Assembly: GCA_036491115.1 (NCBI GenBank)
Contig: DASXCQ010000078.1
Coordinates: forward strand, 186,001 to 250,000
DNA: 64,000 nt
DNA from: DATEPR01 sp036491115
Lineage (GTDB): Bacteria > Actinomycetota > Actinomycetes > Mycobacteriales > Pseudonocardiaceae
Direction of reading: 5' to 3'
The notes under the pieces are model-generated. The model saw nothing but the letters and a program-made list of their open reading frames with translations. It searched no databases and had not been told where the DNA came from. The position numbers were made by a program, and so were the translations under genes. Positions 44,029 to 52,919 of the stretch are shown piece by piece. Each line of letters begins with the position of its first letter. Position 1 is the stretch's first letter.

Positions 44029-45234
44029 GTGGAGCTTGATCTCGGACCAGACATCGCCGACTTCCGGGCGGACCTGCGGTCGTGGGTGGCCGCGAACGCG
44101 CCCGCAGGCCTGGCCGATCTGACCGACTGGCAGTCCTTCGGCGTCACCGGCGGTAATCGGCCGGTCGGCCTGGACGCCGCCCAGGCCGACCCGCGCCACC
44201 AGGAGTGGGAACAGCGGCTGACCGACGCCCGGCTGGTGTGTCCGCAGTGGCCTGCCGAGTACGGCGGCCAGGGCATGGACGGCGTGCGGGTGGCCGTGCT
44301 GAACGAGGAGTTCGCCCGTGCCGGCGTGCCCAGGGTGGTGCGCGGCATGGGTGAGGGGTTCGTCGGCCCGGCGATCCTGGTGCACGCCACGTCCGAGCAG
44401 AAGGCGCACTTCCTGCCCCGGATCGTGTCCGGCGAGGACGTCTACTGCCAGGGTTTCTCCGAACCCGGCCACGGCTCGGACCTGGCGGCCGTGGAGACCA
44501 GGGGAGTGGTGGACGGCGACCAGATCGTGGTCACCGGCCAGAAGGTGTGGACCTCGGGCGCCGCCAAGGCGAACATGATGTTCGTCCTGTGCCGCACCGA
44601 CCCGGACGCGCCCAAGCACTCCGGCCTGTCCTACGTGCTGATCCCGTTCACCGGACCGGAGGTCACGTACCGGCCGATCCGGCAGATGTCCGGCGCGGCC
44701 GAGTTCTGCGAGGACTTCCTGGACGGCGTGCGGGCACCGCTGACCAACGTGATCGGTGGCCTGCACAACGGCTGGCGGGTCGCGATGACCACGCTGGGCC
44801 ACGAGCGTGGTGGCCGGGCCACGGTGCAGCACCTGCGGTTCGAGCAGGAGTTCTGGGCGCTGGTGGACACCGCGCGCAAGTACGGCCGGCACACGGACCC
44901 GATCGTCCGGCAGCAGCTGGCGTGGGCCTACACGCAGGTCCAGTTGATGAAGTACAGCGGCGTGCGGACGCTCGCCCAGGTGGCCGAGGGCCGCCAGCCC
45001 GGCCCGGAGGCCTCGATCACCAAGCTGTTCTGGAGCGAGTACCACAAGCGGCTGGGTGAGATCGCGATGAACATCGTCGGCGGCGCCGGCCTGGTCCGGC
45101 CAGACGGAGACGGCTACCCGACCACCGACTGGCAGAACGTCTACCTGGCCGGCCGCAGCGGCACGATCTACTCCGGCACCAGCGAGATCCAGCGCAACAT
45201 CATCGCCGAGCGGGCCCTCGGCCTGCCCAGGTGA
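44029..45234 (+). CDS. Acyl-CoA dehydrogenase, large-subunit type
   Basis: 401 residues. ACAD fold: RSWVAANAPAGLADLTDW, CPQWPAEYGGQGMDGVRVAV, QGFSEPGHGSDLAAVETRGV, VVTGQKVWTSGAAKANMMFV and terminal GTIYSGTSEIQRNIIAER. It is followed after 12 bp by a shorter ACAD gene. Such pairs form alpha2-beta2 heterotetramers in actinobacterial steroid and complex-acid degradation (FadE28/29-like), where each partner supplies part of the FAD site. Starts 23 bp after the palindrome. Confidence 0.92.
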   Translation: MELDLGPDIADFRADLRSWVAANAPAGLADLTDWQSFGVTGGNRPVGLDAAQADPRHQEWEQRLTDARLVCPQWPAEYGGQGMDGVRVAVLNEEFARAGVPRVVRGMGEGFVGPAILVHATSEQKAHFLPRIVSGEDVYCQGFSEPGHGSDLAAVETRGVVDGDQIVVTGQKVWTSGAAKANMMFVLCRTDPDAPKHSGLSYVLIPFTGPEVTYRPIRQMSGAAEFCEDFLDGVRAPLTNVIGGLHNGWRVAMTTLGHERGGRATVQHLRFEQEFWALVDTARKYGRHTDPIVRQQLAWAYTQVQLMKYSGVRTLAQVAEGRQPGPEASITKLFWSEYHKRLGEIAMNIVGGAGLVRPDGDGYPTTDWQNVYLAGRSGTIYSGTSEIQRNIIAERALGLPR

Positions 45235-45246
45235 ACGGGAGCGACC

Positions 45247-46299
45247 ATGCGGTTGGCGGAGAGCCGGGAACAACGGGAACTGCGGGCGTCGGTGCGGAAG
45301 TTCCTCACGGACAAGCAGTCACTGGACGCGGTCCGCGTGCTGATGGACACGCCCTCCGGGTACGACGCGGCGGTGTGGGAGCAGGCCAGCAGCCAGCTCG
45401 GCCTGCCGGCGCTGGCGATCCCGGAGCAGTACGGCGGCGCCGGGTTCACCTTCGTGGAGCAGGCCATCGTGCTGGAGGAACTGGGTAGGGCGCTGTACAG
45501 CGGGCCCTACTTCGCCTCCGCCGTGCTCGCCGCGAACGCCATTCTGTGCTGCGGTGACGAGCAGGCCAGGCAGGCCCACCTGCCGGGCATCGCGGCCGGC
45601 GAGACGATCGCGACACTGGCGCTGGGCGCCGACGAGCTGACCGCCGAGGACGGGCGGCTGACCGGCCGCCGCGACCTCGTGCTGGAGGGCGCCACGGCCT
45701 CGCTGATCCTGGTGACGACGGACGAGTCACTGTTCGCGGTGGCCGCCGACGCGCCCGGCGTGACGGTGATCCCGGTGGCCACCCTGGACCAGACCCGCCG
45801 CCTGGCCACGATCACCTTCGCCGACGCCCCCGCCTCGGTGATCGGCTCGGCGGAGCCGCTGGTCGGGGTGCTGGACCGGGCCGCGGTGGCGTTGGCTGCC
45901 GAGCAGTTGGGTGGCGCGCAGGCGGCGCTGGACATGGCGGTCGCGTACGCCAAGACGCGGGAGCAGTTCAACCGGCCGATCGGCACGTTCCAGACGATCA
46001 AGCATCGGTGCGCGGACCTGCTGTTGGAGGTGGAGTCGACGCGGTCGGCCGTGCAGTACGCGGCGTGGGCCGTGGCCGACGGGTCGGACGAGCTGCCCAC
46101 GATCGCGCCGCTGGTCAAGGCCTACGCGTCGGACACGTTCAGCCATGCCGCCGCCGAGAACATCCAGATTCATGGTGGGATCGGGTTCACCTGGGAGCAC
46201 GACGCCCAGCTGTACTTCAAGCGGGCCCACTTCGACCAGCAGTTCCTGGGTGATCCGGCCGAGCATCGGGAGCGGTTGGTCCAGCGGATCGGCATCTGA
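45247..46299 (+). CDS. Acyl-CoA dehydrogenase, short-subunit type
   Basis: 350 residues, shorter than full ACADs. SREQRELRASVRKFLTDKQS, IPEQYGGAGFTFVEQAIVLE, then a reduced middle domain and a C-terminal MAVAYAKTREQFNRPIGTFQ, IQIHGGIGFTWEHDAQLYFK. The middle beta domain lacks parts of the FAD/substrate loop, the pattern of the beta partner of heteromeric ACADs. Likely complexed with the protein at 44029-45234. Confidence 0.92.
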   Translation: MRLAESREQRELRASVRKFLTDKQSLDAVRVLMDTPSGYDAAVWEQASSQLGLPALAIPEQYGGAGFTFVEQAIVLEELGRALYSGPYFASAVLAANAILCCGDEQARQAHLPGIAAGETIATLALGADELTAEDGRLTGRRDLVLEGATASLILVTTDESLFAVAADAPGVTVIPVATLDQTRRLATITFADAPASVIGSAEPLVGVLDRAAVALAAEQLGGAQAALDMAVAYAKTREQFNRPIGTFQTIKHRCADLLLEVESTRSAVQYAAWAVADGSDELPTIAPLVKAYASDTFSHAAAENIQIHGGIGFTWEHDAQLYFKRAHFDQQFLGDPAEHRERLVQRIGI

Positions 46300-46327
46300 G
46301 GCGCTCAGCGGCGGGCGGGCGCGCGGC

Positions 46328-47566
46328 TCAGCGGCGGCGGTAGGCGAACGGCGAGTACTTGGGCACCGCCAGCCACAGGCCGATGGCGGCGCCGATGCCC
46401 AGCGACCCGACCGCGATGATGCCGACCGCCAGCGTCACCACCGAGGCGATGACCGACACGATCAGCGGACCGATGGCGTTGCCCGAGTCGCCGAGGAAGC
46501 GCCAGATGCCCAGGAACCGCAAGCGGCCGGCCTCGGGGGCGGTGTCCGCGCCCAGGGTCATCATGATGCCGGCGCCGATGCCGTTGCCAAAGCTCATGCT
46601 CATCGCCACCACGGTGAGCATGAGCAGGCTGTGGGTCAGCGGCAGCAGCGCCATCGTGGCGCCGAGGACGGTCATCGCGGGCAGCGCGATCGCCAGCCGG
46701 CCGTAGGAGTCCATCACCTTGCCGGCCGGATAGAACAGTGCCATGTCCACCGCGCTGGCAATGGCGAAGATCAGACTGGTCTGGGCGGGGCCCAACCCGA
46801 TGTGCAGCGCCCAGATCGGCACCACGGTCTGCCGCGCAGCGCGCACCGCGCCGACCGCGATGATGGCCAGCCCGAGCGTGGCGAACAGCCGCCGGTGGGC
46901 CACCAGCATCCGGCCCGAACCATGTTCGCGCCCGCGCTGTTCCTTGGCCACCTTGCCGGCCGACGTGTCGTCCCTGACCACGGCCAGCAGCAGCATGGTC
47001 AGCGCGTTCGCCGAGATGGCCACGACGTAGGCCGCCCGCACGTCCCACAGTTCGATCACCCCGGCGCCGACCAGCGGTCCGAGGAACAGGCCGATCCGGT
47101 GCGACCCGCCCAGCGCGGACAGCGCCCTGGCCCGCAAGCCGACGTCGACGGTGTCGATCACGAACGACTGCCTGGCCAGGTAGAACGTGGCGTTGGCGCT
47201 GCCGGCGACCAGCAGGCCGGCACCGTAGGCGAGCAGCGAGCCGGACAGCAGGCAGGTGCCGTACGCGACGAACGACACACCGGCCGCGATCAGCATGGAC
47301 CGCCGGTCGCCGACCCGCTCGGCCAGGATGGACGCCGGGATGTCACCCAGCACCCTGCCGATGCCCAGGAGCGCGGTCATCAGCGCGGCGATCGCCGTCG
47401 ACCCGCCGAACGCGTGCGTCGTGGTGGCGATGATCGGAGTGACCGCACCGTTGCCGACCTCGGTGACCACGACCGGCAGGAACACCGGCAGCATGAGTCC
47501 CCTGAGCATCGCTCCGGCCGAGGGACGCACCGACGGCACCTGGTCGACGCCACGACGAGACGGCAT
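46328..47566 (-). CDS. MFS transporter (12-helix)
   Basis: 412 residues from ATG 47566 (GGGGAGG about 11 nt upstream). Helices with LGIGRVLGDIPASILAERVGDR (motif A-like) and GSHRIGLFLGPLVGAGVIEL (motif C-like) indicate an MFS permease, probably an antiporter. Convergent with the acyl-CoA dehydrogenase gene, so its link to that pathway is uncertain. Confidence 0.85.
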   Translation of the reverse strand: MPSRRGVDQVPSVRPSAGAMLRGLMLPVFLPVVVTEVGNGAVTPIIATTTHAFGGSTAIAALMTALLGIGRVLGDIPASILAERVGDRRSMLIAAGVSFVAYGTCLLSGSLLAYGAGLLVAGSANATFYLARQSFVIDTVDVGLRARALSALGGSHRIGLFLGPLVGAGVIELWDVRAAYVVAISANALTMLLLAVVRDDTSAGKVAKEQRGREHGSGRMLVAHRRLFATLGLAIIAVGAVRAARQTVVPIWALHIGLGPAQTSLIFAIASAVDMALFYPAGKVMDSYGRLAIALPAMTVLGATMALLPLTHSLLMLTVVAMSMSFGNGIGAGIMMTLGADTAPEAGRLRFLGIWRFLGDSGNAIGPLIVSVIASVVTLAVGIIAVGSLGIGAAIGLWLAVPKYSPFAYRRR

Positions 47567-47674
47567 GCGGTCGGCGGCCTCCCCGGGCTCGGTAATGGTC
47601 AGTCCATAGATCCTCTCAGCACCGGCCCGCCGCCGACCATGTGATGTCGATCGCCCACCAGCGCTGACAGCCGA

Positions 47675-47704
47675 CAGCGGCCGGACCCGAGGGTCCGGCC
47701 GCTG
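47675..47704 (-). terminator. Hairpin downstream of the UnbU gene
   Basis: CAGCGGCCGGACCC / GGGTCCGGCCGCTG, perfect 14-bp complement around GA (about a 4-nt effective loop), 14 bp past the UnbU stop. Likely end of the UnbV-UnbU transcript. Confidence 0.78.
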
Positions 47705-47718
47705 GTTCCCGAGGGGTG

Positions 47719-48705
47719 TCAGGCCGCCGCGGGCAGTTCCGTCGCCGGCGGTTCCACCACGAGCGTCAGCCCGCGCTGCTTGGACTTGTTGATCAGGTGG
47801 GCCACCCACCAGCCGATACCGCGCACCAGGCACACGATGCACACCGCGAAGAACAGGGTGTACACCACGTTGAACAGCATCAGCACGCCGTAGACCGCGG
47901 CGACCGACGAGCCGAACATGAACTGGTTCTTGGCCTTGAACGGCGTCGTGCCGGGGTCGCTGATCATGTAGTTGGTGAACAGCACGAACGCGATGCCGGT
48001 CATCGGGCCCAGCGCCGAGTACAGCGCCACGTGCCAGATCCAGTGCCGCAGGAACGCCTGGATGGCGAAGCCGCCCATCCAGCCCACGATCAGCGGCACC
48101 TTCTTGGTCAGCATGGCGTTGATCGTGGTGCCGGCGGTGGCGATGACCACCGGAATCATCACCCGCCAGAAGGTGTTGGCGTTCTCGCTGAACTCGTACG
48201 GCGGCGCGATGCTGGCCCAGGACGAGAAGCACAGCAGCACGGCGGTGATGCCGAAGTTGGACGGGTTCATGAAGTGCCGCATCCGGCCGGCGATCGGGGC
48301 CTGCAGGATGTGCTTGGCGCCCACGCCGACGATCACGCCGAACGCGATCGGCCAGTACTGGTCGTTCGCGTACAGCAGCATGTTGACGGCGATGGCGGTG
48401 ATGTGCGCCGGCAGCAGGAACTCGTACAGGCCGCGGAAGCCCCGGCCCCGGAACCGTGGCTGGCGCTTGTACGCCCAGGCACTGATCATCTCGAACGTGA
48501 GTTCCGCCGTGTAGCCGACGATGACCGAGAGGATCGGCCACAGCCACGGCTGCTCGAAGCCGAGCAGGGTGTATCCGAAGATGTTGAAGGCCGAGATCGA
48601 CATCGCGAAGTTGCGCAGCGCGATGTAGCGGGGGTCGGGTTTGGCCTTGGTCTGCCCGGCCGCTGCCGGTGCCGGGACCGGTGCCGGGTGAATGGTGGCG
48701 GTCAT
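47719..48705 (-). CDS. UnbU-like membrane protein (RnfD/NqrB-like fold)
   Basis: 328 residues from ATG 48705. After a Pro/Ala-rich N-terminus there are about 9-10 membrane helices, with MNPSNFGITAVLLCFSSWAS and GAKHILQAPIAGRMRHFMNP, the conserved M-N-P-S-N-F-G region of RnfD/NqrB-like and UnbU proteins. UnbU was named from enediyne biosynthetic loci but also occurs outside them; its biochemical role is not established. Its start overlaps the UnbV-like gene stop (ATGA), so the two are co-translated. No PKSE gene is in the window. Confidence 0.87.
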   Translation of the reverse strand: MTATIHPAPVPAPAAAGQTKAKPDPRYIALRNFAMSISAFNIFGYTLLGFEQPWLWPILSVIVGYTAELTFEMISAWAYKRQPRFRGRGFRGLYEFLLPAHITAIAVNMLLYANDQYWPIAFGVIVGVGAKHILQAPIAGRMRHFMNPSNFGITAVLLCFSSWASIAPPYEFSENANTFWRVMIPVVIATAGTTINAMLTKKVPLIVGWMGGFAIQAFLRHWIWHVALYSALGPMTGIAFVLFTNYMISDPGTTPFKAKNQFMFGSSVAAVYGVLMLFNVVYTLFFAVCIVCLVRGIGWWVAHLINKSKQRGLTLVVEPPATELPAAA

Positions 48706-50684
48706 CGGCTCGCGACCTCCTGGACGTCGCTGGTCAGCAACAGGGTGTGGCTGCCCGGGTTGAACTGCTTGGTCTGCTGGTGCACGTGTCCACTCGTGTC
48801 CCGCCACTGGATGTGCGCGGTGACCGGACCGGAGTACGAGCCCAGCCCGAAGTGGACCTGGAAGCTGCGGAAGCCGCCGTGGCCGCCACCGCCGTCGAGC
48901 TGGCCGATCTGCAGGCCGTCCGGCGTGGTGATCTCCACCGTGGTGTCGTAGGCGGGTGCGCCCGCATTGGCCAGGCCGGTGTCGGCGACGCCGTCGGTGC
49001 TGGGCCGGAACAGGTTGAAGTCGAGGAAGTTGCCGGGCGCGGGCGCCTCGTTGGCGTAGAACGCGGGCGGACCCCACTGGCGGGCCACCGCCAGGTCCAT
49101 CAGACCGTTGCCCCTGGTGTCCGCGGTGGCGATACCCCTGGTCGGGGTCGGCACGTTCAGGCCGAGGTCACCGGTGATGTTCGCGTACTTGCCGGCCGCG
49201 GTCTTCGCGTAGAAGGCCAGCACCTGGTCACCCGCGACGTCGTCACCGGGCCTGATGTTCGGCCACATCGCCGGGTTGACCAACAGGTCGTCGTTGGTCA
49301 TGGCCATCTCCTGCAGCCACGGCCACCGGTTGGTCTTGCCCTTGACGAAGCCGTCCGCCTGGACGATGTCCTGGCTGCCGCTGTTGAGGAAGTCGGCCAT
49401 CTTGACGTCCCACGACCAGCCGGTCCACGCGACGCCGTACTGCTGCGACTCCTGGGTGAACGGCGCGAGGCCCCGCTTCATGTCGTTGGTCATCTCGGCG
49501 GTGTTCTTGGCGCCGTTGATGAACAGCAGGTTGCTCTCCTGCAGGCCCCATGCCGTGGTGATGTTGCTGACCATGAAGTCGAACCGGCCGTTGTCGTTCA
49601 GGTCGGCGAAGTCGACGCCCATGCCCTTGAACGAGCCGTTGCCCAGCTGGAACGACTTGGGCGTGTCCGGCTCGCGGACGCCGATGTCCTCGCGGAACCG
49701 GATGTTGCCCGGCGTGGACAGGTTGTACAGCAGGTGACCGTGACCGAAGTCGTTGCCGATGTACACGTCGGGCAGACCGTCACCGGTCAGGTCGGCTCCG
49801 GACAGCGCCAGCGTCCAGCCGGTGGAGGCGTTGAACGGGATCGCGCCCTCCTGCTGCTCGAAGTTCGCCGTCGGCCGCGCGCCGGAGGTCGCGGAGATCC
49901 AGCGCAGCACGTGGTCACCGCCGCCGTTGGTGGCGTTGGACAGCGTGTCGTTCATCTGGACGTTGTTCAAACCCTTGGGGTCCAGCACGTCCGAGTCGGG
50001 GAAGTAGTTGCCGATGATGACGTCCGGGTGGCCGTCGCCGTCGATGTCGGCCACGTAGTCGGCGTCGGTGTTCCATCGCGGACCGTGGTACCTGCCGTCC
50101 TGCGTGACCTCGGGCACCAGTTCCCTGGGCTGGTAGGCGGCCGCGGACAACGTCGGCACGCCGGACTTGGCCAGGAACAGGATCGGCGTGCGGCCCCAGA
50201 AGGTGACCAGCAGGTCCATCCGGCCGTCACCGTTGAAGTCGCCCGGCGTGCAGGCCGTCGGCGCCATCGTGTCGTCGATGGGCAGCGGCGCGGCGTTGAG
50301 CACGAACGGCGTGAACCGGTCCTGGGCCGGTGCGGTGGGCGTGTAGGTGACGACGACGTCGTTGGTCCGCGTGTCGACGATGCACATGCCGTCCGAGCGG
50401 CCGTGCCCGACCAGGTCGTTCATGGCGATGCTGGCGCCGACCGACGAGATCCACGCGTCCAGGTGCAGGTAGGCCGGGTTGACCTGCCGGACCGTGTTGA
50501 AGTGTTGGCTGTTGTAGCCGGGCGGCAGCGCGATCGGCAGTTGCTGGAATTTGTACTGGCTCGCCACCTGGCTGGCGCCGGCCACCGCGACCTGTGATTG
50601 TCCCACGAAGAAGATCGTCACGAGAACGGCGACGGCAGCGAGTCCAGGCACCAGTTTGCGTGCGCGCTCGCGAAAAGATGACAT
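48702..50684 (-). CDS. UnbV/ASPIC-domain FG-GAP repeat protein
   Basis: 660 residues from ATG 50684 (AAAGGGAGA upstream). A signal-anchor/signal peptide (LVPGLAAVAVLVTIFFVGQS) precedes FG-GAP/VCBS beta-propeller repeats with Ca-binding loops (DFNGDGRMDLLVTFWGR, DIDGDGHPDVIIGNYFPD, DLTGDGLPDVYIGNDFG, DLNDNGRFDFMVSN). The C-terminus carries an ASPIC/UnbV domain (FRSFQVHFGLGSYSGPVTAH). Exported, probably surface-associated. First gene of the UnbV-UnbU pair; function not known. Confidence 0.9.
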   Translation of the reverse strand: MSSFRERARKLVPGLAAVAVLVTIFFVGQSQVAVAGASQVASQYKFQQLPIALPPGYNSQHFNTVRQVNPAYLHLDAWISSVGASIAMNDLVGHGRSDGMCIVDTRTNDVVVTYTPTAPAQDRFTPFVLNAAPLPIDDTMAPTACTPGDFNGDGRMDLLVTFWGRTPILFLAKSGVPTLSAAAYQPRELVPEVTQDGRYHGPRWNTDADYVADIDGDGHPDVIIGNYFPDSDVLDPKGLNNVQMNDTLSNATNGGGDHVLRWISATSGARPTANFEQQEGAIPFNASTGWTLALSGADLTGDGLPDVYIGNDFGHGHLLYNLSTPGNIRFREDIGVREPDTPKSFQLGNGSFKGMGVDFADLNDNGRFDFMVSNITTAWGLQESNLLFINGAKNTAEMTNDMKRGLAPFTQESQQYGVAWTGWSWDVKMADFLNSGSQDIVQADGFVKGKTNRWPWLQEMAMTNDDLLVNPAMWPNIRPGDDVAGDQVLAFYAKTAAGKYANITGDLGLNVPTPTRGIATADTRGNGLMDLAVARQWGPPAFYANEAPAPGNFLDFNLFRPSTDGVADTGLANAGAPAYDTTVEITTPDGLQIGQLDGGGGHGGFRSFQVHFGLGSYSGPVTAHIQWRDTSGHVHQQTKQFNPGSHTLLLTSDVQEVASR

Positions 50685-50855
50685 GATCTCCCTTTCGTGC
50701 TGAACCGAGTCGACGGGCGCCTGATTTCTTTGTTCGTGCCTGGTCGAGAACAGTGGGAAAGTCATCCCCATTCGTCAGTTCCAGGATGCTGCGGAGTGGG
50801 TCGGCAGTCTTCTCGTCGGTTGCGCCGCAAACCCGCTGTCGTGCGAAACAGCACA

Positions 50856-50885
50856 AAAAAGCACCGGCCGTGGCCGGTGCTTTTT
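50856..50885 (-). terminator. Bidirectional rho-independent terminator
   Basis: AAAAAGCACCGGCC and GGCCGGTGCTTTTT are perfect complements (50856-50869, 50872-50885), with A- and T-runs on both sides. It separates the AraC gene from the UnbV-like gene. Confidence 0.92.
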
Positions 50886-50924
50886 CGGGTGGTACCCCTA
50901 TTCGGGTGGCGATGTTGTCGTGCG

Positions 50925-51671
50925 CTATCCGGCGAGGCCCAGTTCGGCGTGCGCACGCAGGTCGGGCAGGGCCAGCAGCAGCGGCGGGTCCATGCTCCTG
51001 GTCGGTCGCAAGTGGACGTCGACCAGCCGGGCGGCGGTGTCCGCGTGGGCGACGAACGGCCCGTAGCAGCCGACGTACTGCACTTCCGCGTCGTCCACGG
51101 TGGCGGCGACGGCGTGCGCGGTCAGGTACCACGTGCCGGCCGGCACCGCGGCCAGCTGGTACGGGCCGGGGCCGGCCAGCATCGCCCAGCGCACCGGCGC
51201 ACCCTCCGGTACCCGGCTGGGAAACACGCCGACGAACACCGTGCCCAGCCGGCCGACCGACGGGCCGTGCACGTGGCCGCGCACCGTCGTCGCGGTGGCG
51301 ACGTGATCCTGCCGGTGGTCGACCGGAATCCGGTGTGCGACACCGCCGAGCTGGCGGTACGTGATGGGGGAGACGCCGACGCTGCTGCTGAACCGGGAGC
51401 TGAACGTGCCCACGCTGTTGTAGCCGACCCGGTGTCCGATGTCGGCGACGGTGATCGATGTGGACAGTAACAGTCGCTTCGCCTCGGCCAACCGCATGGC
51501 GGACAGGAAACGTCCCGGTGAAACGCCCGTCACGCGCTGGAAGACCCGCGAGAAATGGAACTTACTGAACATGGCGGAGCGAGCGAGATCGTCGATGGTG
51601 AGCTTGTCCCCGAGATTGGACTGCATCGTGTCTATCGCTCGTTCAACGGCCTTGAGGATCGTGGTGTCCAT
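50925..51671 (-). CDS. AraC-family regulator with GyrI-like effector domain
   Basis: 248 residues. The DNA-binding half is N-terminal (LTIDDLARSAMFSKFHFSRV, ITVADIGHRVGYNSVGTFSS), the reverse of classical AraC but normal for actinobacterial members fused to a GyrI/SOUL-like small-molecule domain (FVGVFPSRVPEGAPVRWAML; YQLAAVPAGTWYLTA). The AT-rich region 51720-51850 upstream is the likely promoter. Target unknown; UnbVU or the decarboxylase-like genes are neighbours. Confidence 0.88.
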   Translation of the reverse strand: MDTTILKAVERAIDTMQSNLGDKLTIDDLARSAMFSKFHFSRVFQRVTGVSPGRFLSAMRLAEAKRLLLSTSITVADIGHRVGYNSVGTFSSRFSSSVGVSPITYRQLGGVAHRIPVDHRQDHVATATTVRGHVHGPSVGRLGTVFVGVFPSRVPEGAPVRWAMLAGPGPYQLAAVPAGTWYLTAHAVAATVDDAEVQYVGCYGPFVAHADTAARLVDVHLRPTRSMDPPLLLALPDLRAHAELGLAG

Positions 51672-51855
51672 GTTGGCGTCGTCCTTCCGTGCGAGACGCC
51701 GCTCGTCGCAGTCCGCCAGTACGGTTCACATACTGAAAATACTTACTCGACGGATACTATCCGGCGGTCGGCTTCGGTCGAAGTGCCCAGCTCAGCAGTA
51801 GTCATATGTATTTGTGTCGGTGAGTGGTATGAATTTTTCATGGCCCGACGGATCG

Positions 51856-52407
51856 TCAGGCGGCCTCGGTCAGCCATGGCGGCCTCGGTCGTCGTACGGC
51901 CGGCCTGCGGGGGCGACCGGGCCGGGCCCGGCCCGGTGACGTCGAGTCCGACAGGACACAGCGGACGAACGCGGGCGACGGGCAGCTCACCACCTCGCGG
52001 CGCACCAACTCGGCCAGCCGCTCGATGCGGTCGATCGTGTAGGTCCTCGGATAGCCGACGGCCATCGCGAGCCCGCACAGGTCGGCCCGGCCGCTGGCCG
52101 ACTCCCTCGGCAGGCCGTCCAGCACGATGTGCACCAGCGGTAGGTCGACGAGCATGCCGGCGGTCACCAGGGCCGCCAGATTGGTCAGCAGGCTGTCCGG
52201 ATCGTCCACGACGAGCGTGGTGTTCCTGGCGTGCAACGCGACCCCGATGCCGATCGAGGAGGCCAGGCCACCGGTGCTGTCCAGATAGAAGTGGTTGGGC
52301 CGGTCGACCAGCCGCCGCGCGATCCGGCCGGGGCCGCCCGCGGTGAACACGACCGGCTGCCCGCCCGCGGCGGACGCGATCACCCGTACCGCTGTGCCGA
52401 CGTTCAT
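51856..52407 (-). CDS. ThDP-decarboxylase beta-subunit-like protein with degenerate cofactor motif
   Basis: 183 residues. It resembles the ThDP-binding subunit of split sulfopyruvate/phosphonopyruvate decarboxylases (STGGLASSIGIGVALHAR). The usual V-x-D-G-D-G-S-L-L-M-N-L motif, whose Asp binds Mg-ThDP, reads VVDDPDSLLTNL here, so G-D-G-S is lost. The last 25 residues are Arg/Pro-rich and unlike the family. Start ATG 52407 overlaps the alpha-like gene stop (ATGA). It may be a catalytically altered or non-enzymatic pair; function unknown. Confidence 0.75.
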   Translation of the reverse strand: MNVGTAVRVIASAAGGQPVVFTAGGPGRIARRLVDRPNHFYLDSTGGLASSIGIGVALHARNTTLVVDDPDSLLTNLAALVTAGMLVDLPLVHIVLDGLPRESASGRADLCGLAMAVGYPRTYTIDRIERLAELVRREVVSCPSPAFVRCVLSDSTSPGRARPGRPRRPAVRRPRPPWLTEAA

Positions 52408-52919
52408 GCCACCCGTCCGAAGGCCGTCGTGGGCACGAGTAACGCGGCCGGCCGGAGTTGGTCGCGCACGATGCCGCGCACCACGGCCACCTGGGCCGCG
52501 GCCGGCAGCGACGGATCCAGCGGCACGCTCTCGATGCCGAACTCGTCCAGTACCTGTTCACTGATCCGGGCCATGGCCAGGTTGTCCGCCGCCGGATCGG
52601 CCGGGCCGCCGATCCCCATGACCAGCAGCACGGGCACCTCGTGCGGTGCCACCACGGTGCCGATGACATCGGCGGCGTTGCCCGGGCCGGAGTTGCGCAG
52701 CAGCACGGCGGGGTAGCCGCCGGCGAGCGCGACACCGGCGGCGATGCCGACCGCGTTGTCGTCCCTCGGTACGGTCAGCACGCCGACGGCCAGGTCGAGC
52801 GCCTCGGTGAGCCGGGCGAGGGCGTCGCACTGGGTGCCGACGAACGGTGAGAATCCAGCGGCGACGAGTTCCCGACTCAGCTCCTCGACGACCTGGGCGT
52901 TCTGGATGAAGTACGTCAT
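52404..52919 (-). CDS. ThDP-decarboxylase alpha-subunit-like protein
   Basis: 171 residues from ATG 52919. Pyr-domain features of split phosphonopyruvate/sulfopyruvate decarboxylases: LSRELVAAGFSPFVGTQCDA, AVGIAAGVALAGGYPAVLLR, NSGPGNAADVIGTVVAPHEV. The Glu that activates ThDP in this fold (usual E-x-x-A-V-G) is replaced (RDDNAVG). Paired with the degenerate beta-like gene, the complex is unlikely to be an ordinary decarboxylase. It is divergent from the small peptide gene at 53353. Confidence 0.78.
   Translation of the reverse strand: MTYFIQNAQVVEELSRELVAAGFSPFVGTQCDALARLTEALDLAVGVLTVPRDDNAVGIAAGVALAGGYPAVLLRNSGPGNAADVIGTVVAPHEVPVLLVMGIGGPADPAADNLAMARISEQVLDEFGIESVPLDPSLPAAAQVAVVRGIVRDQLRPAALLVPTTAFGRVA

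Noticed and set aside
47719..50684. Enediyne biosynthetic cluster
   Set aside because: Only UnbU and UnbV-like genes are present; no PKSE, thioesterase or accessory enediyne genes in the window.
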